DNA of 64,000 nt from Anaerolineales bacterium (GCA_020634885.1 JACKAW010000001.1:682001-746000); one strand, 5' to 3'; positions 8,886-19,100 are shown, counted from the stretch's first letter. Made by a program: numbers and translations. Notes: generated by a model not told the origin, from the sequence alone.

Positions 8886-10511
8886 TCACACGAGTTGATC
8901 AAGACGTTCTCTCTCAGGGAGGATGCGCCCCGCCTCATCTACTGCCTCACAGGCTCCATTCACAATTCGAGTGCGGGTCATTCCCCGCCCAAACTTGTTG
9001 TTCAGCAATTGCGGAGCATCCATCACGCCGGTAGTGACCGCTTTTGCAAGCGTCGCGGGGTCTCCCCAGGGGTCTTGCACGCCTGCCGCCGCAAGTTTTT
9101 GAATGCCACTCAACGTTACGTTCACTTCACTTATCAAATGTTCTTTACGCGCCTGAACCTCGGGGGCGAGGGTCATATCGGGCGCGCCTAAAGCGTTGTT
9201 GATCGCCCGTCGAACAATGCGGCTGGCTTCGATTACATCATCTGCTGTTGCGGCATGGTGCGCCTCGGTATGCCCAACGATGTGGTAAATATCGGGCTTG
9301 AGCGCCATTTGCAGGTATGTGCTTGCGGCGAGATGCCCGCGCGCGGCATCTGAATCGAGGGGATGCGAGAGCAGCCCGATGCGGGTTTGCTTCCAAATCC
9401 TGAAGTTTTCATCTGCCAACGGAGAGATCATTTCGATCACTGCCAGCATTTTTGCCAGATCCATGGCATCGCTTGTGCCGGGCGGGCTGTTAAACATCAT
9501 TTGAGCAATGTAATCTTTTACCCCATATCTTTTGGCATTGTATGCCGAGAGGAATGCTGCGGCTACAAACGTAACATCTGATGAATCACGCATACCCCAG
9601 TGATGCGGTTCGTTCAGTTCAACCGGAATATCTCTTTCGCCGTACCATGTCATTACCTTTTGGTGTTCAAGGATCGAGCCTTCCAAGTCCCACGGGCCAC
9701 GTCCGTCCATTTGATTGAACCAGTACAGCGGAATGGCACACCAAGCATTGTGTATGGTCTCCGTTAGTACCTCTGCATAGCGAATGAAATCATCTGTACC
9801 GGAGTAGGCGCGCAGCATGGGGAAGTTTCCACGGCGGCTGGCTTCAAACAAAGCGCGGAAATCATCCGGTGTGCGGACGGGTACGCCACCCGCGCCTTTA
9901 CGGCGTGGGTCTTGCCGTTCGGGGTGAAAGAAGTTTTCCTGTGCGTCCTGATCTGTGCCAAGCGAGATCAAGTCTAATGCCTGCGCCTCGGCGATCTTTT
10001 GTATCCCTTCTATGGAATCCTGCATGGTCGGCAAGCCAAAATGATGCCGCAGAATTGGGTATGGCTTGCGCCAGTTTATTCGTTCGGTTACTCGCTGGGG
10101 AAAGTCTGAGGCAGTGAGGTTTCCTGTTGGCTGACCTTTGAGATACGCCAATACCTGCTCAGGTGTTTCGCTTCCATCAAATGCCTTTTCAAAGAAACTT
10201 AATTTTTCGGCACGTTCCACTACTGGCGGCGTACCGCCAAAAACGAAGCGCACACCGGCTTCATGCAAGTCCGCGGCTTCTTCGGCAAATTGCCCCAAAA
10301 GACGCTCACCTGTTTCAGGGGTGAGGCGGTATGAAATGCCAATAAGGTCGGCTTTTTCACGGCGGGCAGCTTGTAGAACTTCTTCTACAGAAACGGCAGG
10401 GCCGAGAAACACGGTTCTCCAACCAGCAGATTCTGCCAACCGTAAAAAGTTGGAAATTCCCGCCACGTGGACACACTCCCCCAACGCCGCTGCAATGACT
10501 GTTTTTTTCAT
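8886..10511 (-). CDS. Fused cobalamin-binding / glutamate-mutase-like protein
   Basis: A 541-residue protein. Residues 1-130 form a B12-binding domain: GECVHVAG at 11-18 aligns with the DxHxxG base-off motif (His15 and Gly18 kept, Asp replaced by Cys13), followed by GISYRLT and VFGGTPP, where families carry SxL and GG. Residues 150-541 look like a TIM-barrel partner; the C-terminal TGVMDAPQLLNNKFGRGM segment resembles glutamate mutase E (TGVMDIPFGPSKYNAGKMM). Glutamate mutase normally has separate S and E chains, so a fusion is unusual. A carbon-skeleton mutase or aminomutase is likely, substrate unknown. Preceded by the ClC gene (80 bp gap) and followed by the opine-type dehydrogenase. Confidence 0.72.
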   Translation of the reverse strand: MKKTVIAAALGECVHVAGISNFLRLAESAGWRTVFLGPAVSVEEVLQAARREKADLIGISYRLTPETGERLLGQFAEEAADLHEAGVRFVFGGTPPVVERAEKLSFFEKAFDGSETPEQVLAYLKGQPTGNLTASDFPQRVTERINWRKPYPILRHHFGLPTMQDSIEGIQKIAEAQALDLISLGTDQDAQENFFHPERQDPRRKGAGGVPVRTPDDFRALFEASRRGNFPMLRAYSGTDDFIRYAEVLTETIHNAWCAIPLYWFNQMDGRGPWDLEGSILEHQKVMTWYGERDIPVELNEPHHWGMRDSSDVTFVAAAFLSAYNAKRYGVKDYIAQMMFNSPPGTSDAMDLAKMLAVIEMISPLADENFRIWKQTRIGLLSHPLDSDAARGHLAASTYLQMALKPDIYHIVGHTEAHHAATADDVIEASRIVRRAINNALGAPDMTLAPEVQARKEHLISEVNVTLSGIQKLAAAGVQDPWGDPATLAKAVTTGVMDAPQLLNNKFGRGMTRTRIVNGACEAVDEAGRILPERERLDQLV

Positions 10512-10591
10512 CGATTTACTCCTTTTTAATAATTTTCAAATACTGTTTGTGTTCTCCAAAATGCACCAATATAAAAGAAACTTTGAGGCAA

Positions 10592-12214
10592 TTATTCTGC
10601 CGCGTATGCAGATTTATTTCCTGGCTTTCGGGTGCGGCATCCGTGCCGCAGGGTTGAAAGCCCCTGTACCGCCTCTGGGCTGACCACCACTGTTATCTTC
10701 ATATGAGGCTCAAGTTTTGTATCTGCTGTTGGAACAAAAGAATGTCCATCCATTACACAACGGATGATGACACAGCCAGGGGGCAGACCCAGCAAACGAA
10801 TATCTTGCCGCGAGAAAGGTGAGCCGGGTTCCACGGTAAGGTCGAGCACCATGGGCTCTTGTAATTTGATGTGGGTATCATCACGGATCAGATCACGCTC
10901 CAGCAAGGCTTCATAGATCGGGAGATCATGCAACGCTTCGGCAGCGGCGTAAGCGAAGAAACAGGCAACCAACAATGGCAGCATTTGGTGATAGTTACCG
11001 GTCATTTCCACGATCAGCACGATGCCTGTCAATGGCGCGCGGACAATGGCGGTAAAGTAGGCTGCCATTCCAACTACGGCAAATACAGCGGGTATGGGTA
11101 CAACATCTGGCGCAATGTAATTTGCAACTTGCCCTACTGCCAACCCCAGCATAGCGCCAATGGCAAGCAAAGGCGCAAATATGCCACCTGCCGCACCTGT
11201 TCCATAACTAAATACCGTCATCACAAAACGAAATAGAAATAAAGCCGGTATGGCAGCCAAAACCAGCTTGCCTGCCAGGGCTTCTTCTGCCAGAGCATGT
11301 CCCCCGCCCACAGACATTGGCAAATACCACCCAGCAATGCCAACCACTGCTCCTACCAATGCAACCAATATCAAGTTCCAAGTTCGGTTAAGCCGCGCAA
11401 AGATATTCAACGTCCCCAATAAACTGCGATTAAATGCCACTCCCAATACTCCAGCCAGAATCCCCAACACGGCGAAACCCCACAAAGATTCTATTGGCGG
11501 CGTTGGGTAATCGGGAATGGAGAAAACAGGGAATGCTCCCGCCAGTATTCTTGCAACAATATCAGCAATGGCAGCCGCAAGAAAAGCCGCTCCAAACACA
11601 AAGGGATGAAAATCCCTTTGCACCTCTTCGAGGACGAAGATCACGCCAGAAAGCGGCGCATTAAAGGCAGCAGCAAGCCCGGCTCCTGCCCCTGCCGCAA
11701 TCAATGAACGGCGTTCACGCGGCGGAACCTTGAGCCATTTAGAGACCGCATCTCCCACGGCACCCCCCATTTGAACTGTGGGACCTTCGCGCCCCAGGGC
11801 GAGCCCGCCTCCAAGAGCTGCCACACCAGCGACAAATTTGACCGGCAATACGCGTCGCCAGTCAAGAATGCGCAGACGGTGTAAAACTGCCTTTAGGTGG
11901 GGAATACCACTCCCGCTCACTTCGGGCGCAAAGCTGCGCACCATAAAAACAGATAGAAATGCGCCAGAAATCCCAAACAAGATGGGAAATATCCATCCGA
12001 ACTCAGGAATTTGATGCGACCATGTATTTACATTCAATCGAAAAGAATCTGCTTCGGACAGAACAATGCGAAAAATAGATGCCAGCAAACCGGCGAATAA
12101 CCCAACCAGGGCGGCGCGAGGAAACATTTTTCGCCTTTGCTCTCGAAGGTAAAGTTCTTCCTGTAATTCAGTGATGACTTCACTGTTGATTTCATTTTCA
12201 TTCTTCTGTTGCAT
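10592..12214 (-). CDS. ClC-family chloride/proton antiporter with TrkA-C domain
   Basis: About 540 residues. ClC signatures are present: GSGIPHLKAVL, GREGPTVQMG with the gating glutamate, and GGIFAPLLAIGA. FVLEEVQRDF keeps the second (proton) glutamate typical of antiporters, and DLPIYEALLERDL supplies the Tyr equivalent to E. coli Y445, so an H+/Cl- exchanger is more likely than a channel (inference). The cytosolic C terminus is a TrkA-C/RCK-C-like ligand-binding domain. AAGGAA lies 9 nt before the ATG at 12214; an upstream ATG at 12241 would overlap the lacI stop by 8 nt. Co-directional with lacI and likely under its control. Confidence 0.9.
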   Translation of the reverse strand: MQQKNENEINSEVITELQEELYLREQRRKMFPRAALVGLFAGLLASIFRIVLSEADSFRLNVNTWSHQIPEFGWIFPILFGISGAFLSVFMVRSFAPEVSGSGIPHLKAVLHRLRILDWRRVLPVKFVAGVAALGGGLALGREGPTVQMGGAVGDAVSKWLKVPPRERRSLIAAGAGAGLAAAFNAPLSGVIFVLEEVQRDFHPFVFGAAFLAAAIADIVARILAGAFPVFSIPDYPTPPIESLWGFAVLGILAGVLGVAFNRSLLGTLNIFARLNRTWNLILVALVGAVVGIAGWYLPMSVGGGHALAEEALAGKLVLAAIPALFLFRFVMTVFSYGTGAAGGIFAPLLAIGAMLGLAVGQVANYIAPDVVPIPAVFAVVGMAAYFTAIVRAPLTGIVLIVEMTGNYHQMLPLLVACFFAYAAAEALHDLPIYEALLERDLIRDDTHIKLQEPMVLDLTVEPGSPFSRQDIRLLGLPPGCVIIRCVMDGHSFVPTADTKLEPHMKITVVVSPEAVQGLSTLRHGCRTRKPGNKSAYAAE

Positions 12215-12233
12215 GAATTTAATTTCCTTATTT

Positions 12234-13250
12234 TCAACCATTTGTGGAAGCTCGTATCAAGAGATTCGGCTTCACCATCACCTGCTTCTCTGAAAGTGTT
12301 TCGTTATGAATCATGGAAAGCAGCATACGAACAAGTTGACGGGCAATATCGTATACAGGCTGGTCCAATGTTGTAAGCGGCGGTTGTGTGTGTGCTGTAT
12401 CGGCTATGCCGTCAAAACCGGCTACGGCAATATCATGCCCAACTTTCAAATGATGGTCATGACAGGCGTGCATGGCGCCGATGGCAGTCAGGTCGTTGAT
12501 GCACACAATCGCTGTGGGTGGTTTCGACTGCGAAAGGAGGCGTATGGCGGATTGATATCCACCTTCAGATGTGAGGTCTGCCTGGGTTGTCATCTCAGGT
12601 CGAAACGAAAGATGAGCCGCGCTTAATCCGGCAAGGTAGGCTTGAAAGCGATCCTGCTCGATCTTTAGCTGTGAGTCTCCGCCAATGTAAGCAATACGTT
12701 TGTGTCCAGCATTTGTTAAATGCGTAATGAGTTCGAGCATTCCACTGGTAACGTCAGTTTCGATGCCAATGAAATTAATTGGGTCAAGTGAACGTTCCAT
12801 TGAGACATGCGGGGTTTTGGTCCTGGCAAGGTACTGTAGTCGCCAGTCTTGCAACCTTACACGGTTAACAATGATCCCATCCACTTTTCCGCTTTGAATC
12901 CAACGGGTATATTGCGTGCGTTCTTCCTCGCTTGCTGGTGGTGCGCTGGTGACGAGGAGATCATAATTCTGCGAGGATATTTCATCGCCCAAACCGGCAA
13001 TGAATTCGGAGAAAAATGGGTCGGCAAAGCCCACAGTGTGAACAGGGATTATATAACCTATCGTCTCAGCCTGCTGACGGCGTAATTGGCGCGCAGCGCG
13101 ATTGGGGATATACCCCATTTTTTGCGCTGTGCTGACGACGGTAGCGCGTGTCTCTTCGGCAACATCGTCATAGCCATCCAATGCACGGGATACCGTTGTA
13201 ATGGAAAGTCCGGTTTTTCGAGCTACGTCACGAATGGTTATTTTTTTCAT
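12234..13250 (-). CDS. LacI-family transcriptional regulator
   Basis: A 338-residue regulator. The N-terminal helix-turn-helix ITIRDVARKTGLSITTVSRA is textbook LacI, followed by the hinge (IPNRAARQLRRQ) and a periplasmic-binding-protein-like core that would bind a small ligand, usually a sugar. The ATG at 13250 is preferred over an in-frame TTG at 13259. A 16-bp palindrome immediately upstream is the probable operator. There is no Shine-Dalgarno sequence. The stop overlaps the possible long start of the ClC gene. No sugar catabolic genes are adjacent, so the inducer is not predictable. Confidence 0.93.
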   Translation of the reverse strand: MKKITIRDVARKTGLSITTVSRALDGYDDVAEETRATVVSTAQKMGYIPNRAARQLRRQQAETIGYIIPVHTVGFADPFFSEFIAGLGDEISSQNYDLLVTSAPPASEEERTQYTRWIQSGKVDGIIVNRVRLQDWRLQYLARTKTPHVSMERSLDPINFIGIETDVTSGMLELITHLTNAGHKRIAYIGGDSQLKIEQDRFQAYLAGLSAAHLSFRPEMTTQADLTSEGGYQSAIRLLSQSKPPTAIVCINDLTAIGAMHACHDHHLKVGHDIAVAGFDGIADTAHTQPPLTTLDQPVYDIARQLVRMLLSMIHNETLSEKQVMVKPNLLIRASTNG

Positions 13251-13254
13251 TTTA

Positions 13255-13270
13255 TCCAAAACGTTTTGGA
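13255..13270. promoter_or_regulatory. LacI-type operator overlapping the lacI transcription start
   Basis: TCCAAAACGTTTTGGA is a perfect 16-bp palindrome with a central CG, the form of LacI-family operators. It ends 5 nt before the lacI ATG. A TAAAAT -10 element (13271-13276, minus strand) abuts it, so the expected transcription start falls inside the palindrome; bound repressor would block its own transcription. No second copy was seen in the window by eye. Confidence 0.8.
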
Positions 13271-13393
13271 ATTTTACCAGATAATCAGGTTGTATTTCTG
13301 TATCATGAAATATTTCTTAATAAACCTGAGCGATGTGTCTCTATCAGTTGTAGACAATCCATGCGGAAATAAAAAACCAACTAAACCCGCCCT

Positions 13394-13438
13394 TAAACAA
13401 AAGAACGGCTCCCTAACCAGGAGCCGTTCTTTTGTTTA
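13394..13438 (-). terminator. Terminator after the mreB-like gene
   Basis: A 19-bp stem (13394-13412 with 13420-13438) and 7-nt loop, rich in AACGGCTCC/GGAGCCGTT. The stop codon TAA of the mreB-like gene is the first triplet of the hairpin on the minus strand. Flanking A/T runs make it usable from either direction, insulating the ATP synthase operon from lacI. Confidence 0.85.
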
Positions 13439-14437
13439 GACTTGGGGTAAATTCCTGCGGATGACGTTCAGCATCCCAAAGGCTTTTGATGCGCCCTGCG
13501 CCACACAAGTTAGCGGGTTATCCACAAGATACGCCGGAATACCGAGCGACTTGGTCAAAAGCTTATCAATGCCGCGCAAAAGTGCGCCCCCACCGCATAG
13601 CGCCACGCCACGGTCAATGATATCGGAAACCAGTTCAGGCGGCGTTTTTTCCAGTACTTTACGTCCCGACTCAACAATTTGTTTAAGCGGCTCCTGCAAT
13701 GCTTCCACAATTTCGCCCGTGGTCAATGTGACCGGACGCGGCAACCCTGTAACCTGATCTTGCCCCTGCACTTCCATACTGTTTTCAATATCCTGTGGAA
13801 CAGCGGCACCAATTCGAATTTTGAGTTGCTCGGCAGTTTGTTGACCGATAATTACACCGTATTTTCGTCTCACGTAATTGACGATGGCTTCGTCAAGATC
13901 CATGCCACCAAGCCGTAAGGTGTCAGCAGAAACAATGCCGTACATCGCCATTACAGCGGCTTCGGTACACCCGCCGCCGAGGCAGATGATCATATTTCCA
14001 GATGGCGAATTAATCGGAAGGTCAATACCAATGGCAGCTGCAAGCGGCTGTTGAATAAGGTACGCTTCACGGCTGCCAGCTTCCATCACCGCCTCATACA
14101 CAGCGCGGCGCTCCACACTAGTGACGCCATAAGGAACCGTGATCATGATGCGTGGTCGAAAGATTCGCATGGAACCGCTGGCGCGTTGAAGCAGGTATGC
14201 CAGCAAGGTTTCGGTGATTTCATAGTCTGCGATCACGCCGTTACGGAGCGGGCGCGCCACTTCAATGCTCTCTGGAACTTTACCGTACATATCACGCGCT
14301 TCAATACCAGCAGCCACCATCTTTTGATCGTCCACTTCGATGGCGACAATGGTGGGTTCTTCCAGCAACACATTATTGTTGTCAGCAAAACGCGTAAACA
14401 TGGTTCCCAGGTCAATGCCCAGGTCTTTTGAGAACAT
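13436..14437 (-). CDS. mreB: MreB-like actin-family protein
   Basis: A 333-residue actin-fold ATPase resembling MreB from end to end (KDLGIDLGT, RPLRNGVIADYE, ITVPYGVTSVERRAVYEAV, EKTPPELVSDIIDRGVALCG). MreB polymerises on the inner membrane and guides cell wall synthesis. Oddity: the phosphate-2 motif DIGGGTTE reads CLGGGCTE, losing the conserved Asp, and phosphate-1 DLGTANT reads DLGTMFT. The start could be the GTG at 14446 or the ATG at 14437. It lies 15 nt downstream of atpC on the same strand with no terminator between, so it should be co-transcribed with the F1 genes. mreC and mreD are not adjacent. Confidence 0.85.
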   Translation of the reverse strand: MFSKDLGIDLGTMFTRFADNNNVLLEEPTIVAIEVDDQKMVAAGIEARDMYGKVPESIEVARPLRNGVIADYEITETLLAYLLQRASGSMRIFRPRIMITVPYGVTSVERRAVYEAVMEAGSREAYLIQQPLAAAIGIDLPINSPSGNMIICLGGGCTEAAVMAMYGIVSADTLRLGGMDLDEAIVNYVRRKYGVIIGQQTAEQLKIRIGAAVPQDIENSMEVQGQDQVTGLPRPVTLTTGEIVEALQEPLKQIVESGRKVLEKTPPELVSDIIDRGVALCGGGALLRGIDKLLTKSLGIPAYLVDNPLTCVAQGASKAFGMLNVIRRNLPQV

Positions 14438-14452
14438 TGAGAACACTAGGTT

Positions 14453-14893
14453 TTAATTCTCCGAAATATGGATCTGGGAGCCGCCCTTGCGATAACGGCG
14501 GACTGCGTCCAAACGCAGGTTGGAGCGGCGCAAGGCAGCTTCCATGGCAAGGTAGGCATCGGTATCTGCGGGAGATCCGTTCTTGAGCATTTCTTCAGCA
14601 CGTTTGCGGGCGGCATCGGCGCGGTTCTCGTCGATCTCTACAACATTTTCCGCCGCATCCGCGAGAATTGTAATGATATCAGGCTGAACTTCAGCAACAC
14701 CGCCTGCAACAGCAAAGATTTCTTCCTTGCCGTCCTTGCGGACTCTGACAACACCATATTTCAAAGTGGTTAGAACTGGCGCATGTTTAGGCAGAATGCC
14801 CATTTCTCCTGCCGCGCCGGGAAGTACAACAATATCCACATCACCAGTGAATACTGTACGATCTTGCGATACGATTTCACAACGAATGGTCAT
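14453..14893 (-). CDS. atpC: ATP synthase epsilon subunit
   Basis: A 146-residue F1 epsilon subunit. The N-terminal beta sandwich reads MTIRCEIVSQDRTVFTGDVD with VLPGAAGEMGILPKHAPVLT; the C-terminal helical hairpin (ENRADAARKRAEEMLKNG, then AAL-RRSNLRLDAVRRYRK) is complete and could act as the inhibitory arm. It couples rotation of the central stalk to the c-ring. Fourth gene of atpA-G-D-C; the 100 bp between atpD and atpC holds a small dispersed inverted repeat rather than a gene. Confidence 0.95.
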   Translation of the reverse strand: MTIRCEIVSQDRTVFTGDVDIVVLPGAAGEMGILPKHAPVLTTLKYGVVRVRKDGKEEIFAVAGGVAEVQPDIITILADAAENVVEIDENRADAARKRAEEMLKNGSPADTDAYLAMEAALRRSNLRLDAVRRYRKGGSQIHISEN

Positions 14894-14908
14894 AGGTTAT
14901 ATCACCCT

Positions 14909-14987
14909 CGTCATTGCAAGGAGGGCGGAAACCTGCAAAGCGACCCCAAAACAAAGGCTGCTTACAGGCCCCGCCCTCACAATGACA
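14909..14987. repeat. Imperfect inverted repeat between atpD and atpC
   Basis: The left end CGTCATTGCAAGGAGGGCGG (14909-14928) pairs imperfectly with CCGCCCTCACAATGAC (14972-14987). It looks like a degenerate copy of the CGTCATTGCGAGGAGGGCG-type dispersed repeats known from many bacterial genomes. In the atp message it would form a hairpin between the catalytic beta subunit and epsilon genes, which could tune mRNA stability. Confidence 0.55.
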
Positions 14988-14994
14988 CAACAAA

Positions 14995-16395
14995 CTAGCT
15001 ATTGGCTAATTTCTCGGCGCGTTCGCGCACGTCTTCGATGGTACCTGCCATCATGAAGGCTTGTTCGGGCAGGTCATCGCATTTTCCATCCAAAATCTCG
15101 CGGAAGCCGCGAACAGTGTCCTTGATGGAAACGTACTTACCAGAAATGCCTGTGAAACGTTCCGCCACAAAGAACGGCTGCGAGAAGAAACGTTCGATCT
15201 TGCGGGCGCGGGACACGACGAGTTTATCGTCTTCGGAGAGTTCGTCGATACCGAGAATGGCGATAATATCCTGCAAGTCTTTATAGCGCTGGAGAACACG
15301 CTGCACTTCACGAGCCGTCCGGTAGTGCTCTTCACCCACGATGTTAGGATCAAGAATTCGGGAGGTGGAGGCGAGCGGATCCACTGCGGGGTAAATACCC
15401 TTTTCCACAATGGAGCGTTCGAGCGCGATGGTCGCATCCAAGTGGGTAAAGGTCGCTACAGGAGCGGGATCGGAGTAGTCATCCGCAGGCACGTACACAG
15501 CCTGCATGGAGGTGATGGAGCCGGTGCGGGTGGAGGTAATGCGTTCCTGCAACTCACCCATTTCAGTGGCGAGAGTAGGCTGATAACCCACCGCAGAAGG
15601 CATACGACCAAGAAGCGCAGACACTTCGGAGCCGGACATGGAGAAGCGGAAGATGTTGTCGATGAAGAGCAACACGTCCTTGCCCTGATCGCGGAAGTAT
15701 TCCGCCATCGAGAGCGCGGTCAGTGCCACGCGAAGGCGCACGCCGGAGGGCTCATTCATCTGACCATAAACCATCACGGTATCTTTCATAACGCCGTATT
15801 CGATCATTTCACGATACAAGCCGGTTCCTTCACGGGTGCGTTCACCCACGCCAGCGAACACGGAATTACCCTGGTGAACCGAAGCCACCGAGCGGATGAG
15901 CTCCATGATGATAACGGTCTTACCCGTTCCAGCGCCGCCGAAGATGCCGGTCTTACCGCCCTTGGTAAAGGGAGCAATCAAGTCAATGACCTTAATACCG
16001 GTTTCAAAGACTTCCACGCGAGTGGATTGTTCTTCGAAGGCAGGGGCGGAACGGTGAATGGGGTATTTGGATGAAGCCTGAACATCACCCTTCTTATCGA
16101 TGGCATGACCCAACACATTGAAGATACGACCCAGAGTTGCGGGTCCTACCGGGACTGTGATCGGGGCACCCATGGAGCGGGCAGGGAGTCCACGCTGAAG
16201 CCCGTCAGTGGAGTCCATTGCCACGGTACGAACCCAGTTATTGCCGAGGTGCTTTTGAACTTCGAGAACCATCGGGTCCTTATCAGCACGATCGACTTCG
16301 ATCGCTTCGAAAAGGTCGGGGACATCTCCATTGGGGAATTCGACATCCACCACACCACCTAAAATTTGTACGACACGGCCGTTTGCATTTGCCAT
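14995..16395 (-). CDS. atpD: ATP synthase beta subunit
   Basis: A 466-residue catalytic F1 subunit. Walker A GGAGTGKT, the catalytic GVGERTREG glutamate region, Walker B DVLLFIDNIFRFSMSG, and the ALLGRMPSAVGYQPTLATEM signature are all present. It makes ATP from ADP and phosphate at the alpha/beta interface. A strong ribosome site (CTGGAGGAAATC) precedes the ATG at 16395, 12 nt after the atpG stop. Length and motifs are entirely ordinary. Confidence 0.98.
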   Translation of the reverse strand: MANANGRVVQILGGVVDVEFPNGDVPDLFEAIEVDRADKDPMVLEVQKHLGNNWVRTVAMDSTDGLQRGLPARSMGAPITVPVGPATLGRIFNVLGHAIDKKGDVQASSKYPIHRSAPAFEEQSTRVEVFETGIKVIDLIAPFTKGGKTGIFGGAGTGKTVIIMELIRSVASVHQGNSVFAGVGERTREGTGLYREMIEYGVMKDTVMVYGQMNEPSGVRLRVALTALSMAEYFRDQGKDVLLFIDNIFRFSMSGSEVSALLGRMPSAVGYQPTLATEMGELQERITSTRTGSITSMQAVYVPADDYSDPAPVATFTHLDATIALERSIVEKGIYPAVDPLASTSRILDPNIVGEEHYRTAREVQRVLQRYKDLQDIIAILGIDELSEDDKLVVSRARKIERFFSQPFFVAERFTGISGKYVSIKDTVRGFREILDGKCDDLPEQAFMMAGTIEDVRERAEKLANS

Positions 16396-16407
16396 GATTT
16401 CCTCCAG

Positions 16408-17301
16408 TTATTTTGCGGCAAGCGCTTCAGCGCCGCCGACAATATCCAAAATATCGTTTGTGATCGTCTGTTGACGAACCTTGTTGTAAACCAACTGCAA
16501 CGCACTGACCAGTTCCTTGGCATTATCTGTAGCGTTACGCATGGCGACCATACGGGCAGCATGTTCACTCGCCTGAGATTCGAGAATTGCCTGATAGACC
16601 TGTAACGCCGTAAAGCGCGGAATGATCTGGTCAAGCAGTTCACGCTGGTCAGGTTCGTATTCGTATGCCGCAGCGGGTCCGCTGGAAGCCTTGTGTTCAA
16701 AATCTTCCACCAAGCCTTCACCTTCAAGTTCAAGCGGCAGGAGTTTCTTCACTGTGGCAACCTGACGACCCATGTTGATGAAGTCGGTGTACACAAGGAA
16801 AACTTCATCAACATTACCCTGGTTGTATTCTTCAACAGCAAGGCGACCAATGGCGGAGACATCCGCAAAGGAGGGCGCTGCAGGGAGGTTGCTGAAGTCA
16901 GCAATGACATTCTTTCGGCGGCGGAAGAGCAGGTCTCTGCCCTTGCGACCAACCGCAATGTACTTTACGGGAACGGAATAATTATCGAATTTCTGAGCTG
17001 TAAAACGAATCACATTGGAGTTATAAGCGCCTGCCAGACCACGGTCACCAGTGATGACCACGACCAGGGCATTCTTCACAGTAGAGCGCTTAACCAGCAG
17101 AGGGTGCAACGAATCGCGCCCGGGCTGCTCGGCGACATGGCGAAGTACCTGCCATGCCTTGGTTGCGTAGGAACGTGTCGCCATGACCGCATTAATTGCC
17201 TTGCGGACTTTGCTGGCGCTCACTGTTTCCAGCGCACGGGTAACCTGTGAAATGTTCTTTACGCTCTTAATTCGGAGCCGCATTTCACGAGCTGAAGCCA
17301 T
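16408..17301 (-). CDS. atpG: ATP synthase gamma subunit
   Basis: A 297-residue central-stalk subunit. The N-terminal helix MASAREMRLRIKSVKNISQV and C-terminal helix with EHAARMVAMRNATDNAKELV form the rotating coiled coil; VVITGDRGLAGAYNSNVIR is the core signature. Lies between atpA (27 bp) and atpD (12 bp). The gene order alpha-gamma-beta-epsilon is conserved; the delta gene is absent upstream of atpA in this window. Confidence 0.97.
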   Translation of the reverse strand: MASAREMRLRIKSVKNISQVTRALETVSASKVRKAINAVMATRSYATKAWQVLRHVAEQPGRDSLHPLLVKRSTVKNALVVVITGDRGLAGAYNSNVIRFTAQKFDNYSVPVKYIAVGRKGRDLLFRRRKNVIADFSNLPAAPSFADVSAIGRLAVEEYNQGNVDEVFLVYTDFINMGRQVATVKKLLPLELEGEGLVEDFEHKASSGPAAAYEYEPDQRELLDQIIPRFTALQVYQAILESQASEHAARMVAMRNATDNAKELVSALQLVYNKVRQQTITNDILDIVGGAEALAAK

Positions 17302-17328
17302 AATCTAATCCTTTATCCTTGGAATAAC

Positions 17329-18987
<1,659 letters not shown>

Positions 18988-19026
18988 TCGGTAGCCTCCA
19001 CCAGAAATTCGTTTTACGTACAACAA

Positions 19027-19049
19027 CCCGGATAAGGGGCTTATCCGGG
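19027..19049 (-). promoter_or_regulatory. Perfect hairpin in the atpA leader
   Basis: CCCGGATAAG and CTTATCCGGG form a perfect 10-bp stem with a 3-nt loop, 39 nt upstream of the atpA start and within its predicted 5-prime leader. On the minus strand it is not followed by a T-run, so it is not a classical attenuator terminator; on the plus strand it is followed by a short T run, but no gene reads into it from that side. Confidence 0.6.
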
Positions 19050-19100
19050 CGTATTTTTATGTTTCTTATGCCTTTCGTGAGTAAGCGCACAAGCGAGCTA

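Noticed and set aside
15061..16074. 337-codon plus-strand frame opposite atpD
   Set aside because: Produced by the codon bias of the conserved beta subunit gene; no motif, no ribosome site.
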